Assembly: GCF_001565895.1 (NCBI RefSeq)
Contig: NZ_LSNE01000003.1
Coordinates: 190,101 to 254,100 of the forward strand
Source of the DNA: Paraglaciecola hydrolytica
Lineage (GTDB): Bacteria; Pseudomonadota; Gammaproteobacteria; Enterobacterales; Alteromonadaceae
DNA length: 64,000 bases
Direction: 5' to 3'
The notes under the pieces are model-generated. The model saw only the letters and a program-made list of their open reading frames with translations, was not told where the DNA came from and did no database searches. Position 1 is the stretch's first letter, and each line of letters opens with the position of its first letter. A program made the position numbers and the translations under genes. Positions 1 through 8,642 of the stretch are shown here, piece by piece.

Positions 1-462
1 GATATGCAGGAAATACCTTGGGGCATATTGTTATTGTTTGGCGGCGGCTTAAGTTTGGCAGCGGCAGTTTCAAGCTCTGGTTTAGCCTCTTGGTTAGGCC
101 AGAGTTTAGTGCAGCTCAATACGCTCGGTTTGATTGTCTTGATCGTTTGTGCCACCGCCATGGTAATTTTTCTAACGGAAATGACCAGCAACTTGGCCAC
201 TACAGCAACATTTTTACCCGTGGTAGCAGCCATCGCTCTGCAAATTGGGGGTGCGCCTATCAGCCTGACAGTACCGGTAACACTCGCAGCGAGTTGCGCC
301 TTTATGCTACCTGTAGCCACACCGCCCAATGCCATAGTGTATTCGTCGGGCTATATAAGCATTCCACAAATGGCTAAAGCCGGATTCTTGTTAAATCTGC
401 TGGGCATAGTGCTGGTAACGTTGGTATCGGTGTTTATTGCACCTTGGGCGTTTGCGCCTTAG
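1..462 (+). CDS. SLC13/DASS-family sodium:anion symporter, C-terminal part
   Basis: This is the 3' end of a gene that starts before the window; it reads in frame from base 1 to TAG at 460-462. The visible 153 residues are almost entirely hydrophobic, with four to five membrane segments. Near residues 100-120 they carry the motif LPVATPPNAIVYSSGY, which matches the conserved C-terminal signature of the divalent anion:Na+ symporter family (di/tricarboxylate or sulfate uptake in the inner membrane). The early segment IPWGILLLFGGGLSLA is also typical of the second half of this fold. The ATG at base 4 is almost certainly internal. The substrate cannot be told from this fragment. The gene converges on the exonuclease gene, 16 nt away. 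Confidence 0.85.
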   Translation, partial: DMQEIPWGILLLFGGGLSLAAAVSSSGLASWLGQSLVQLNTLGLIVLIVCATAMVIFLTEMTSNLATTATFLPVVAAIALQIGGAPISLTVPVTLAASCAFMLPVATPPNAIVYSSGYISIPQMAKAGFLLNLLGIVLVTLVSVFIAPWAFAP

Positions 463-478
463 AGACTAATAATAAGCC

Positions 479-1141
479 CTAATAAACCTGCAAACTGCGA
501 CAATGGCTTAAATCCGACACTTTATGTGGGAATACCTTTAAAGCATTAAGCTGGGCAAAGGCCAGTTGCAGAGTTGCCATGGCATCATCCAAGGCGTTAT
601 GCGCTGGCGCTGGCGGGAATCCGTAACGCCGGCAACAATCGCTGAGTACCACACTATCTCGACTGAATACCGCTTGGGCACGGTTTAAGATGTATTTTTC
701 CAAGCACAGGGTATCCAAGCTGAGCATGCCATCCAGTGGAATATCGAGCAGCCGCATATCCCGCGATAACACTTGGGTATCGAGGGGCGCATGATGAAAT
801 ACCCAAATATGCGAGTGCAACATGGTTGCCAATTTTTGTAGAGCTGGCGCTAGTGCATCACCTTGGGCGATATGTTCGGCAGTTAAACCATGGATCACTG
901 GGCTTTGTTGCAAATCTTCGGCAGTGTTAATCACCTGATAAAAAGCACTAGTGAGATCAGTTTGGCCGTTGATGCCACTTACCCAACCAATGGAGGTAAT
1001 AGCAGCAACAGAGGTATCCAGCGAGGTTAACTCTAAATCAATGGCTAACAGCGGCACATCCTGCCAATGTTGGTTTTTCCATTTTTCAGGTATTCCCGCA
1101 CTGACACCCAAAAACTTTTTACTTTTATGCCACCAATTCAC
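479..1141 (-). CDS. DnaQ-like 3'-5' exonuclease (DEDDh family)
   Basis: A 220-residue protein with the RNase-T/DnaQ exonuclease fold. The first motif is AIDLELTSL with D35 and E37, the second is FHHAPLDTQVL, and the last is HNALDDAMAT, which supplies the H and D of a DEDDh active site. The family removes nucleotides from 3' ends of DNA or RNA using two metal ions; whether this member serves repair or RNA processing is unknown. The start is GTG, placed directly after the TAA of the upstream DUF294 gene with no intervening base, so the two are probably translationally coupled. In related bacteria this pair commonly sits beside the VC_2705-type Na+/solute symporter genes, which here lie about 17 kb to the right. 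Confidence 0.88.
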   Translation of the reverse strand: MNWWHKSKKFLGVSAGIPEKWKNQHWQDVPLLAIDLELTSLDTSVAAITSIGWVSGINGQTDLTSAFYQVINTAEDLQQSPVIHGLTAEHIAQGDALAPALQKLATMLHSHIWVFHHAPLDTQVLSRDMRLLDIPLDGMLSLDTLCLEKYILNRAQAVFSRDSVVLSDCCRRYGFPPAPAHNALDDAMATLQLAFAQLNALKVFPHKVSDLSHCRSLQVY

Positions 1142-2983
1142 TTAACTCATTTCTCCACAAAATTTCATCAAGGCACCTTGCTGTGCCACCTGAATGGCCT
1201 GAAAAGCCGCTTTTAACTGATGTTTTTCAATAGCGGATAAGTCTTTAATTAATATGCTGTTATTAGTGACTTTATTACTAACCTGATGACGCCAACGTAA
1301 ACGATTTAAGAATAACCAGATATCCCGCAAATTATCCGCATCGCGTTTAGTTAAACTGTCCTCACTGGGTAGATTAGCCAAACGGCTTAAGGTGCTGGGC
1401 ATACTCAATTGGGCTGATAAGGCATAAATTCGCACAAGAGAGTTAATAATATTTAAGGCGTACTTTTTAAGATTGATGGCATCGGCGGTACCTTTGTCAT
1501 AGGTAAAACGTTTGAACATCGACAAAGGCACACTCAAGTCACCCACTTGCCGTGCCAATAAGGCTAAAAAGCGGCTTTGATTAAACAAAGGGCTGCGTGC
1601 CTGATGCAGTTGCTTAAACAGATTGATGTTGCCTGCAACGGGGCGCACATCCAGAAAAATATTAAAACTTAACAAAGCTTTAGGTGTGGGTGAATCAATC
1701 CAAGTATGGGCCTCACTAATCGCTTGTTCGAGGGACAAACGTAATTCTGGATTGCTCGCCATGATGTTGCCTGTGCATGAAGCAATGCCACATTTATTGA
1801 GGCCCTTACACACATAGTCCGACATCAAGGCAAAATACTCAGCCTCTGTTTCATCGGGTATCCTGGCCAATAACAAACCGTTATCTTGATCAGAACCCAT
1901 GGTTTGGTCTTCTCGCGCCTGCGAGCCATAAACCAGCCAACAATAATCAAAAGGTGGCATACCATGTTTGATTTGGAAAAAGTCGATTAATTTGCGGGTC
2001 ATGATATCGGTAGCTTGCGACAGAATTTTGCCCGCCACATCAAAATCCCCCAGACGTTTAGCATGGGTAGAAAAATACTGAGGTAATTGCCACGACAGAC
2101 GGGTTAACTCATACAGGCTTTGTGCCTTCATCAACTCGCCAATAATAAACAGTACGTTAGCCCTTTGATAACGCAGCATGTCGGTGGCGGTGACCAAACC
2201 AATGGGCAGCAATTTATTGCTTTCGACTATGGGCAAATGATGAATATTCATTTCCGTCATCAAACATAAAGCGTCAAAAAGCGTATGTTGTTTTTCGATG
2301 TAACAAGGATTGGCTGTCATGACTTTTGCAACGGGCTCTTGCATATCAACCTGGGCAGCCACCACGCGGTTACGAATATCTCGGTCGGTCATAATGCCTA
2401 CCAGTTGTTCTTCGTCATCGATAAAATCGGTGATCATCAAGGTCGAGACTTGTTGCTGCGCCATCAATTGCACAGCCAATAAAATCGGCGTGTCTTGCCT
2501 GGCACTAACCAATTTTTCGCTCAAGACTTCTGCTAAAGGTTTATGCAGCCAAATAGAGTTTGAATCGTCAATAGCTTGGTTGTGCAGGGTTTGTTCTTTG
2601 TAAGCGCTAAAAAATAACTGCAACTCCGGTATAAGTTGTAAATTGTTAGCTAGCGCTTCACTGGGAATGACATAGACCAGACCGGGATGATTTACCGTCA
2701 AAAATTCAGGGTTAAAAGCCTGTTGTTTAGCCACCAAATGACCAAAATAATCACCGTCACTCAGATGGCTCACACTGCCATCCGGCTCTTGCAAACTAAA
2801 CTGACCTGACTGGATCAGAAATAAACTGCTTAGATTATCCTTTAGCAAGGTGGAGGCATTTTGGGCAGTTAAATATAATACTGAGCAGCTCGTAGCCAGC
2901 GCCGTAAGCTGCTGCGGCTTAAGTTTGTCAAAAGGTGCCGAAGTGGCTAAAAAGTTAATAACTTGCTGGGGAACCGCGTGCAT
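1142..2983 (-). CDS. cNMP-binding / CBS-pair / DUF294 nucleotidyltransferase-like protein
   Basis: A cytosolic regulatory protein of about 613 residues. It has an N-terminal cyclic-nucleotide-binding-like domain (about 15-130), two CBS domains (about 155-275; VGIMTDRDIRNRV and IGLVTATDMLRYQ), a DUF294 putative nucleotidyltransferase domain (about 300-440) with the motif YGSQAREDQTMGSDQDNGLL, and a C-terminal DUF294-associated helical domain. The G-S and spaced D residues of the polymerase-beta-like motif are kept. The enzyme's acceptor is not established; the GlnD-like layout suggests nucleotidylation or sensing of energy state. I place the start at ATG 2983, seven bases after AGAGAG; an in-frame GTG at 2989 is too close to that site. 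It is followed without a gap by the exonuclease. Confidence 0.85.
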   Translation of the reverse strand: MHAVPQQVINFLATSAPFDKLKPQQLTALATSCSVLYLTAQNASTLLKDNLSSLFLIQSGQFSLQEPDGSVSHLSDGDYFGHLVAKQQAFNPEFLTVNHPGLVYVIPSEALANNLQLIPELQLFFSAYKEQTLHNQAIDDSNSIWLHKPLAEVLSEKLVSARQDTPILLAVQLMAQQQVSTLMITDFIDDEEQLVGIMTDRDIRNRVVAAQVDMQEPVAKVMTANPCYIEKQHTLFDALCLMTEMNIHHLPIVESNKLLPIGLVTATDMLRYQRANVLFIIGELMKAQSLYELTRLSWQLPQYFSTHAKRLGDFDVAGKILSQATDIMTRKLIDFFQIKHGMPPFDYCWLVYGSQAREDQTMGSDQDNGLLLARIPDETEAEYFALMSDYVCKGLNKCGIASCTGNIMASNPELRLSLEQAISEAHTWIDSPTPKALLSFNIFLDVRPVAGNINLFKQLHQARSPLFNQSRFLALLARQVGDLSVPLSMFKRFTYDKGTADAINLKKYALNIINSLVRIYALSAQLSMPSTLSRLANLPSEDSLTKRDADNLRDIWLFLNRLRWRHQVSNKVTNNSILIKDLSAIEKHQLKAAFQAIQVAQQGALMKFCGEMS

Positions 2984-3021
2984 ATACACACTCTCTTAAT
3001 ACTGAAAAATATTCAAATAAC

Positions 3022-4863
3022 TCAGTGATTTGTTAACACTAAACGTACAAAATCGGCTTCTGGCAAGGGGCGGTAAAAATGAAACCCTTGAATAGCAGCG
3101 ATAGCTTTATCACGAAAATAATCGGCTTCGGCCTGATTCTCGACCCCTTCAATAATACATTCCAAGGAAAAATGACTGCTGATATCGATCATCGCATTCA
3201 CTATTACACGATTATTGGAAGACAAATGAATATCGGTAATAAAACTACGATCAATCTTCACTGCCTGTAAAGGCAGTTTATGCAGATAAGAAAGCGATGA
3301 ATAACCATTGCCAAAATCATCCAACATAAAATACAAACCCTGTTCACGCAAAACTTGCATGGTATGGATGGCATTGTCAATATTAACCAAGGCCACTCCT
3401 TCAGTGATTTCAAGGCGCAGATGGGTAGGCTCGATTTGATGTTCAACCACTGCTTTATTCAACTTGGCGACAAAATTTGTTTGACTGAAATAGCGAGGGC
3501 TAATGTTAATACTCAAATACTTTAACGCCGAAAAAACGTTTTTCTGAGTCAATTCTGCAATCAAACCACAGGCCTTGTTCACTACCCATTGGCTAATATC
3601 GACAATCAAACCTGATTCTTCGGCGATAGGAATAAAGTCAGCTGGACTCACCCAACCAAGATCAGGGCTGTGCCAACGTATCAACGCTTCAGCGGCGATA
3701 ATCTGCCCAGATTTATTAACCAAAGGTTGATAGTGGAGTGAAAACTGTTGTTCACGCAGGGCAATATGCAGGTGTTTTTCAATATTTATGCGTTTATCCG
3801 ACAGCACCTGTAGCTCATGGCGATAAAACGCATAATTGTTGCGAGTATTGCGTTTAACTTGATACATAGCGATATCAGCATTTTTAACTGCCGCATTACA
3901 ATGTTGTTTTAAGTTTAAATGCTGGTTATTGGTAAAAACCGGAAATACACAGATACCTATACTCAATGAAACATTAACAGAGCAATGTTTAAGTTCTAGC
4001 GGAGTCGCTGTCATACGTAACATTTTTTGCGCTATGCGGCTGACGGTAGTTTCTACCTCGGCGGCGCTTTCACCTAGCTGTGAAAGGGTCATAATAAATT
4101 CATCACCACCTACCCGCGCCAATGCATCACCATTACGCACGCAACTTTTCAACAAATTAGCGACGCTAATGAGTAATTCATCTCCCACGCCGTGGCCTAG
4201 CGTGTCATTAACCAACTTAAAACGATCCACATCAATATATAACACCGCGCCGCAACTATGTTCACGCAGTGCCTTGGCTACATTTTTTTCAAGACTTAAG
4301 TTAAACATTTTACGGTTAGGTAAACCGGTCAGATGATCAATATACGTTTGTTCGATAAGCTGCTGTTCGACTTTTTTGCGGTTTTTAATTTCATCAAGCA
4401 AAAACTGATGTTCGATACAGGCCTGACAACTAAGCGCCAAACGGCTGAGCAAAGGCCTTAATGCCTGCAATACCATGTTTTCTATCGCGACTTGTTTACG
4501 TTGTGCAGCCACTACGCCCACATCCGTAATCCGTAACAAATACCAATGCTTTTTTTCATACTGCAATGCACTAATATTTTGCTCGGGCATCACATAAAAC
4601 TGGGCAATTTGCTGATTTAGCCAATGTTGCTCGTCACTGTCACTCAAGGTCTGCGGAGAGCTTAAATAGGCCTTGTCGATATTATGGGTAAGGCTGATGT
4701 CAGGATTACGGATAAACATCTGAATAGCGCTCAAACTTAAACGCTGTTGCATGCGCCCTATAAAAACTTCTAGCATCACCGCTAGGTTTAAATCCAAACC
4801 AATGCTCATGGCCAGTTCATGTTGAATGGAAACAAGTTGCAGAGTACGGTTGTTTTGATCCAT
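3022..4863 (-). CDS. GGDEF-EAL bifunctional c-di-GMP enzyme
   Basis: A 613-residue soluble signalling protein. An N-terminal region of about 170 residues has no recognised domain and looks like a GAF-type or other sensory input. The GGDEF domain (about 175-345) has an intact ARVGGDEF loop and an I-site RxxD (RNGD) five residues before it, so synthesis of c-di-GMP with product inhibition is expected. The EAL domain (about 360-610) keeps AEALIRW, the Asn in SINIS, EITEG, LDDFGNGYSS, VKIDRSF, IEGVEN and IQGF, so phosphodiesterase activity is also expected. The start ATG follows the TGA of the FIST gene by one base, so the FIST protein is the probable sensor partner. Which activity dominates cannot be read from sequence. 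Confidence 0.9.
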   Translation of the reverse strand: MDQNNRTLQLVSIQHELAMSIGLDLNLAVMLEVFIGRMQQRLSLSAIQMFIRNPDISLTHNIDKAYLSSPQTLSDSDEQHWLNQQIAQFYVMPEQNISALQYEKKHWYLLRITDVGVVAAQRKQVAIENMVLQALRPLLSRLALSCQACIEHQFLLDEIKNRKKVEQQLIEQTYIDHLTGLPNRKMFNLSLEKNVAKALREHSCGAVLYIDVDRFKLVNDTLGHGVGDELLISVANLLKSCVRNGDALARVGGDEFIMTLSQLGESAAEVETTVSRIAQKMLRMTATPLELKHCSVNVSLSIGICVFPVFTNNQHLNLKQHCNAAVKNADIAMYQVKRNTRNNYAFYRHELQVLSDKRINIEKHLHIALREQQFSLHYQPLVNKSGQIIAAEALIRWHSPDLGWVSPADFIPIAEESGLIVDISQWVVNKACGLIAELTQKNVFSALKYLSINISPRYFSQTNFVAKLNKAVVEHQIEPTHLRLEITEGVALVNIDNAIHTMQVLREQGLYFMLDDFGNGYSSLSYLHKLPLQAVKIDRSFITDIHLSSNNRVIVNAMIDISSHFSLECIIEGVENQAEADYFRDKAIAAIQGFHFYRPLPEADFVRLVLTNH

Positions 4864-4864
4864 A

Positions 4865-6040
4865 TCAGTTACTCTGTAAGCCAGTGATAGCTTTAGTACC
4901 AGTTGTCTTAGACTGCTTGCAACTGAGCACCGTTACTGCGGTTTTATTATGAAAATTAATCGAGCCTGCCGCACCTGAGGCGATTTCACCCAACACCAGT
5001 ACCCCAATAATCGCCTGATTTTCGTTTACTGTGCTGCTTATCCCCTGTAATTCTTCGACAAATCTGTCCTCTAGAAACAACTGCCGACTAATACAGTCAA
5101 ACAAAAAACCATCATAAAAAGTATGGCTAGCAGAATATTCGCTCAACACCTCTTGTACCGCATTTACCGAGGCACTAATCAGATTATCGGCCTCGCCATG
5201 TAAGATATATAACATGGTATTGTCAGGAATTTTACCGACACACACCATATGGTTTTGTTCGCAGGTGATAGGGTCACGCACCAGCACATCATCATCTAAA
5301 CGTTCGATGCCAAAAGGATAGGTTTTGGCGATAGCAAAAAACTCATGTTCGCTAAATTTTAACCCGCTGTGATGCTCAATGACTTGCTGATAAACTTCCA
5401 GTGCAGGCTGAAAATTCAGTTGTTCAACAACATTACCATCAACTTGATTAGCCAAATAAGGACCGGCTAATTTCTGCCAACCGTGGGCTATGGCGAGTTC
5501 TAGCTGATTACTCATGCCTACCAGCAACATGGCATCTTGACTGAGCCCCTGATTAGTAAACAAACAAGGTTTTTGTTTAAAACTCAATGAGCCTGCACCA
5601 CCACCAACAACTCGTATAGAGTGGCCAACCTGATTAAACAGATGTTGCAGACAGGGATCAATATTACGTGCCAGACCATCCACCAGCACCATCATCGAGG
5701 GACAACTCAACAGTTGTGGTGTTAATGTAAATTTGGGAGAACTTAGGGTACTTAAATTACTGAGCAACTCGATATGCACGTTTTGGCTTACGCCTGCCAG
5801 TAACACCCCCGTATTTTTAACCTCACCAGCAAACAACAAACCCGGAAAGATCCCACCAAAAATAGGAATATGTTGAGACTGTAAAAACGCTTCAATCAAG
5901 GCTAAATCTAATGAAACATCATCGGCACAGTGCAGCATCAAGGCTGCTGGATTAGTTTGAATGGTAGCACTAAGGAGTTCTGTCAGACTTTGTTCGGAAA
6001 CCCTGTCAGCAAATTGAACTGAAGTAAACAATGCACTCAA
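4865..6040 (-). CDS. FIST-domain sensory protein, possible NosP-like partner of the GGDEF-EAL enzyme
   Basis: A 391-residue protein resembling the FIST N and FIST C domains. The N half (about 25-220) includes PIFGGIFPGLLFAG and SIRVVGGGAGSL, and the C half (about 225-370) ends in GEIASGAAGSINFHNKTAVTVL, a typical FIST_C ending. FIST proteins are small-ligand sensors. Some (NosP) bind haem and nitric oxide and are encoded next to c-di-GMP enzymes or histidine kinases. Here the gene is directly followed, one base apart, by a GGDEF-EAL gene, which fits that pattern. There is no signal peptide or membrane segment. Haem binding is inference from context, since I cannot assign a haem ligand. Confidence 0.85.
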   Translation of the reverse strand: MSALFTSVQFADRVSEQSLTELLSATIQTNPAALMLHCADDVSLDLALIEAFLQSQHIPIFGGIFPGLLFAGEVKNTGVLLAGVSQNVHIELLSNLSTLSSPKFTLTPQLLSCPSMMVLVDGLARNIDPCLQHLFNQVGHSIRVVGGGAGSLSFKQKPCLFTNQGLSQDAMLLVGMSNQLELAIAHGWQKLAGPYLANQVDGNVVEQLNFQPALEVYQQVIEHHSGLKFSEHEFFAIAKTYPFGIERLDDDVLVRDPITCEQNHMVCVGKIPDNTMLYILHGEADNLISASVNAVQEVLSEYSASHTFYDGFLFDCISRQLFLEDRFVEELQGISSTVNENQAIIGVLVLGEIASGAAGSINFHNKTAVTVLSCKQSKTTGTKAITGLQSN

Positions 6041-6134
6041 AATCTTTCCCTTGTTTTATGAACAGCCAACGCTAGTAATAACTAACTTAATACTGCCAAT
6101 CTTTATTTACCCTTTCAGCAGTCAGGTGAATATA

Positions 6135-7145
6135 CTAACCTTCTGGCGGCGGTGCAACAGAGTCTCGCTCTACTAATTCAGCTAAAAATAAATGAGTACG
6201 ACTACCGATCTTTTTATTCGGCTCATTGAGTTCAATTGCCAGATTAGAAGCATAGTTGGCCATTTCTTCCACCGGATAATGCATAGTAGTTAGTCTAGGA
6301 CGGCATGCCCGAGCTAAGGGTAAATCATCAAAACCAATCACCGAAACATCTTGAGGTACCCGTAAACCTGCAGCAAACAAGGCGTGGATAGCACCAATTG
6401 CCATTAAATCGTTATAGGCTAAGATGGCGGTAAACTTACAGCCTTTAGCCAATAAAGCATTAACAGCTTGCTCACCCCCTTCGATATTGGCCGTGGATTC
6501 TTCAATCGCGGTATTGGGTAAGTCGATTCCTGCTCGCTCTAAGGCTTGTCGAGTACCTTGCACCCTGAGTTCAGGGTCGCCATTACGATAAATACTGGTG
6601 ACGACGGCAAATTTACGGTGGCCCTTATCCAACAAATATTGAGCAGCTTGTTCTGCGCCTTGTACATTATCGAGCCACACACAACGATTAGCGATTTTAG
6701 GAATATAACGATTAATCAATACCAAACCTGGGATGTCATTGGCCAGTTTGGTCAGGGTTTTATGATCCGAATAATCACTGTGCAGTATGATGCTATGACA
6801 GTTATGTTCACGCAGAGAATTGAGTGCATCAAGTTCAGATTTTGTCTCATACAGTGAGTTAGCCATTAATAGTTTATAGTTATTTTCTCGTGCGGATTTT
6901 TCCACACCACAGGCTAAGGTGCCAAAAAATGACATGGATAACTTAGGTGTAACCACACCGATAGTACGACTGGTTTTACCCACTAAAGCCTGAGCATTAC
7001 TGTTGGGCCGATAGCCTAACTCTGCAATGACTTTTTTCACCCGTGCACGACAAACTGGACCGACTTGAGCACCATCATGGATCACCCTAGATACTGTGGC
7101 AGTTGAAACTCCAGCTATGCGCGCCACATCCTTAATTGTCACCAT
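6135..7145 (-). CDS. LacI-family transcriptional repressor of the glycan locus
   Basis: A LacI/GalR-type repressor of about 336 residues. The N-terminal helix-turn-helix reads VTIKDVARIAGVSTATVSRVI, followed by a hinge with the usual RPNSNAQALVGK pattern, then a periplasmic-binding-protein-like effector domain containing VIGFDDLPLARACRPRLTT. An ATG lies three codons upstream at 7154, but AAGAGA abuts it. The ATG at 7145, nine bases after that site, gives the usual MVTIKDVA start. It is the last gene of the leftward locus (TonB receptor, GH2, clan-A glycosidase, transporter), six to fifteen bases after the transporter. It most likely binds the perfect palindrome at 16575-16596 and responds to a sugar released by the locus. 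Confidence 0.9.
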   Translation of the reverse strand: MVTIKDVARIAGVSTATVSRVIHDGAQVGPVCRARVKKVIAELGYRPNSNAQALVGKTSRTIGVVTPKLSMSFFGTLACGVEKSARENNYKLLMANSLYETKSELDALNSLREHNCHSIILHSDYSDHKTLTKLANDIPGLVLINRYIPKIANRCVWLDNVQGAEQAAQYLLDKGHRKFAVVTSIYRNGDPELRVQGTRQALERAGIDLPNTAIEESTANIEGGEQAVNALLAKGCKFTAILAYNDLMAIGAIHALFAAGLRVPQDVSVIGFDDLPLARACRPRLTTMHYPVEEMANYASNLAIELNEPNKKIGSRTHLFLAELVERDSVAPPPEG

Positions 7146-7160
7146 TGTAGTCATTCTCTT

Positions 7161-8492
7161 TTATTTATTATTTTCATCTATCTGATAGCGTATCAGTGCC
7201 CACGCCAATATGCTAAACGTAAAGGTCCCACCAGCCAAGATTAGGCGCATAATAGTTAAACTGTCGGATGATTGATGGCTGCCTAAATCCGCATCAAAAC
7301 CACTTAGATTTAAACTCAAGCCAGCAAGTAATATTGCCAGCCCAGCACTCAAATTTGCAACTAAGGTAAATAGTGCAACAAATCGTCCTTCTGAATGCTG
7401 CCCAGTTCGCTGGCTATGTTGGTCACTCGTATCGGCAATAATGGCCGGTATCACGGTACTCATGGCACTCCAAATCAGCGTACATAATAAGGCATCAAAT
7501 ACTATCCACAGACCAATACCCGGTACAAACAAAAACCACTTAACCAAGCCACCTAAGGCAGTTAGCAACAAGACCCCTCGCAGCACCTTGATTTTGCCTG
7601 CTCGAGTAGACCATCTGAGCAACAAGGGAATGGCAAACATACCCAACAGAGTATAAGCCGTTGATAACCAGCCTTTATCAATTGAACCCAGAATTAAATC
7701 GCCGCCATGTACATAATAAACCAGTAGGTAATAATCCATGCTGGCACTAAAAGCACTGCCACCCAATTGCAAAACACACACCAGTAAAATAATACTCAAG
7801 GTTTTATTGTGTTTAAGTAATTCGACACTGTCTCTAAGTCTTATGCGGCTTGAGGGCTGTCTGACAAACGCTTGTTCTTGGCAAAAAATCGCTGGCAACA
7901 TACCCAATAAGGCAATCACCCCTATGCCCACACCCCAGCCAACCACTTTAATGCCAAAAAATACCGAAGAAAATAGCGCCAGTTGTGCCAGTGGAAATAA
8001 CCATTGATACAACAAAGTACCGAGTTTAACGAAGTAAGTGGTAAAGCCCATTAGAGCTAAACGATTTTGTGGATCCCGGCTTATTTCAAAAGATAGGCAG
8101 GTCATGGGTACATTTAAAAATACGTAGCCGCAGTAAAGTAGTAAGGACGTCAGCGCAAAATACGCTAACTGACTGTGCGCCGACCAATGCTCTGGTACCA
8201 TCCATACTAGGCCGTACAATAAACCACAAATCCACGCAGACACAAAAATAAAAGGACGCCGTCGTCCAAAGCGACTGTGGTATTGGTCGCTTAGATGCCC
8301 CACCCATGGATTAAGCAAGGACGCCAATAAAAATGGCAGGATCAAAACTATACTGAGTAAAAAAGGATCGATCCCTAGGGTCATTTGATAAAAGGGAATA
8401 GCCAGCACCATCAGGCTTTGATTAACAAACGAAGTAGCAAAAAAGCCTGCGCCTAAACTCCACTTTTGTTTGTTTGCTATGTGCTGGGGCAA
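7161..8492 (-). CDS. MFS sugar transporter, GPH (glycoside-pentoside-hexuronide) type
   Basis: A membrane transporter of about 443 residues with 11-12 hydrophobic segments. The loop motif HLSDQYHSRFGRRRPFIFVSAW between helices 2 and 3 is typical of cation-coupled sugar symporters of the GPH/SUT type. Its position between glycosidases and the LacI repressor implies uptake of the mono- or oligosaccharide they release. No ATG start is available. The open frame permits TTG at 8534 or TTG at 8492; AAGGAGG lies just upstream of the latter, giving a protein beginning PQHIANKQKWSLGAGFF, so I prefer 8492. The substrate is unknown. Confidence 0.85.
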   Translation of the reverse strand: MPQHIANKQKWSLGAGFFATSFVNQSLMVLAIPFYQMTLGIDPFLLSIVLILPFLLASLLNPWVGHLSDQYHSRFGRRRPFIFVSAWICGLLYGLVWMVPEHWSAHSQLAYFALTSLLLYCGYVFLNVPMTCLSFEISRDPQNRLALMGFTTYFVKLGTLLYQWLFPLAQLALFSSVFFGIKVVGWGVGIGVIALLGMLPAIFCQEQAFVRQPSSRIRLRDSVELLKHNKTLSIILLVCVLQLGGSAFSASMDYYLLVYYVHGGDLILGSIDKGWLSTAYTLLGMFAIPLLLRWSTRAGKIKVLRGVLLLTALGGLVKWFLFVPGIGLWIVFDALLCTLIWSAMSTVIPAIIADTSDQHSQRTGQHSEGRFVALFTLVANLSAGLAILLAGLSLNLSGFDADLGSHQSSDSLTIMRLILAGGTFTFSILAWALIRYQIDENNK

Positions 8493-8524
8493 ATCCCCTC
8501 CTTTTAGTGACAAGCAGCGAGTAA

Positions 8525-8642
8525 TGAGTTGCAAAGCAGCGTAATAGCGCTTTGCTTTATCTTAGCGGTAGCCACGAGCTTACGACGCTCGAAGCTGTTT
8601 TACTTTAGCTCGCGACTCGCGGCTCAGCGCCCGCAGCAGCTT
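8525..8642. repeat. GC-rich degenerate repeat in the transporter/glycosidase gap
   Basis: The gap between the glycosidase stop and the transporter start is rich in short words of the kind AGCTCG, CGCGA and GCTCGAAGC (for example 8574-8622), unlike the AT-rich spacers elsewhere in the window. It also holds an inverted repeat GCAAAGC (8531-8537) / GCTTTGC (8549-8555). I see no gene in it. It may be a degenerate intergenic repeat family or an mRNA-stabilising structure between two genes of the operon. Confidence 0.4.

Noticed and set aside
3929-4336. 135-codon open frame on the plus strand
   Set aside because: It is antisense to the GGDEF domain and has low-complexity composition.
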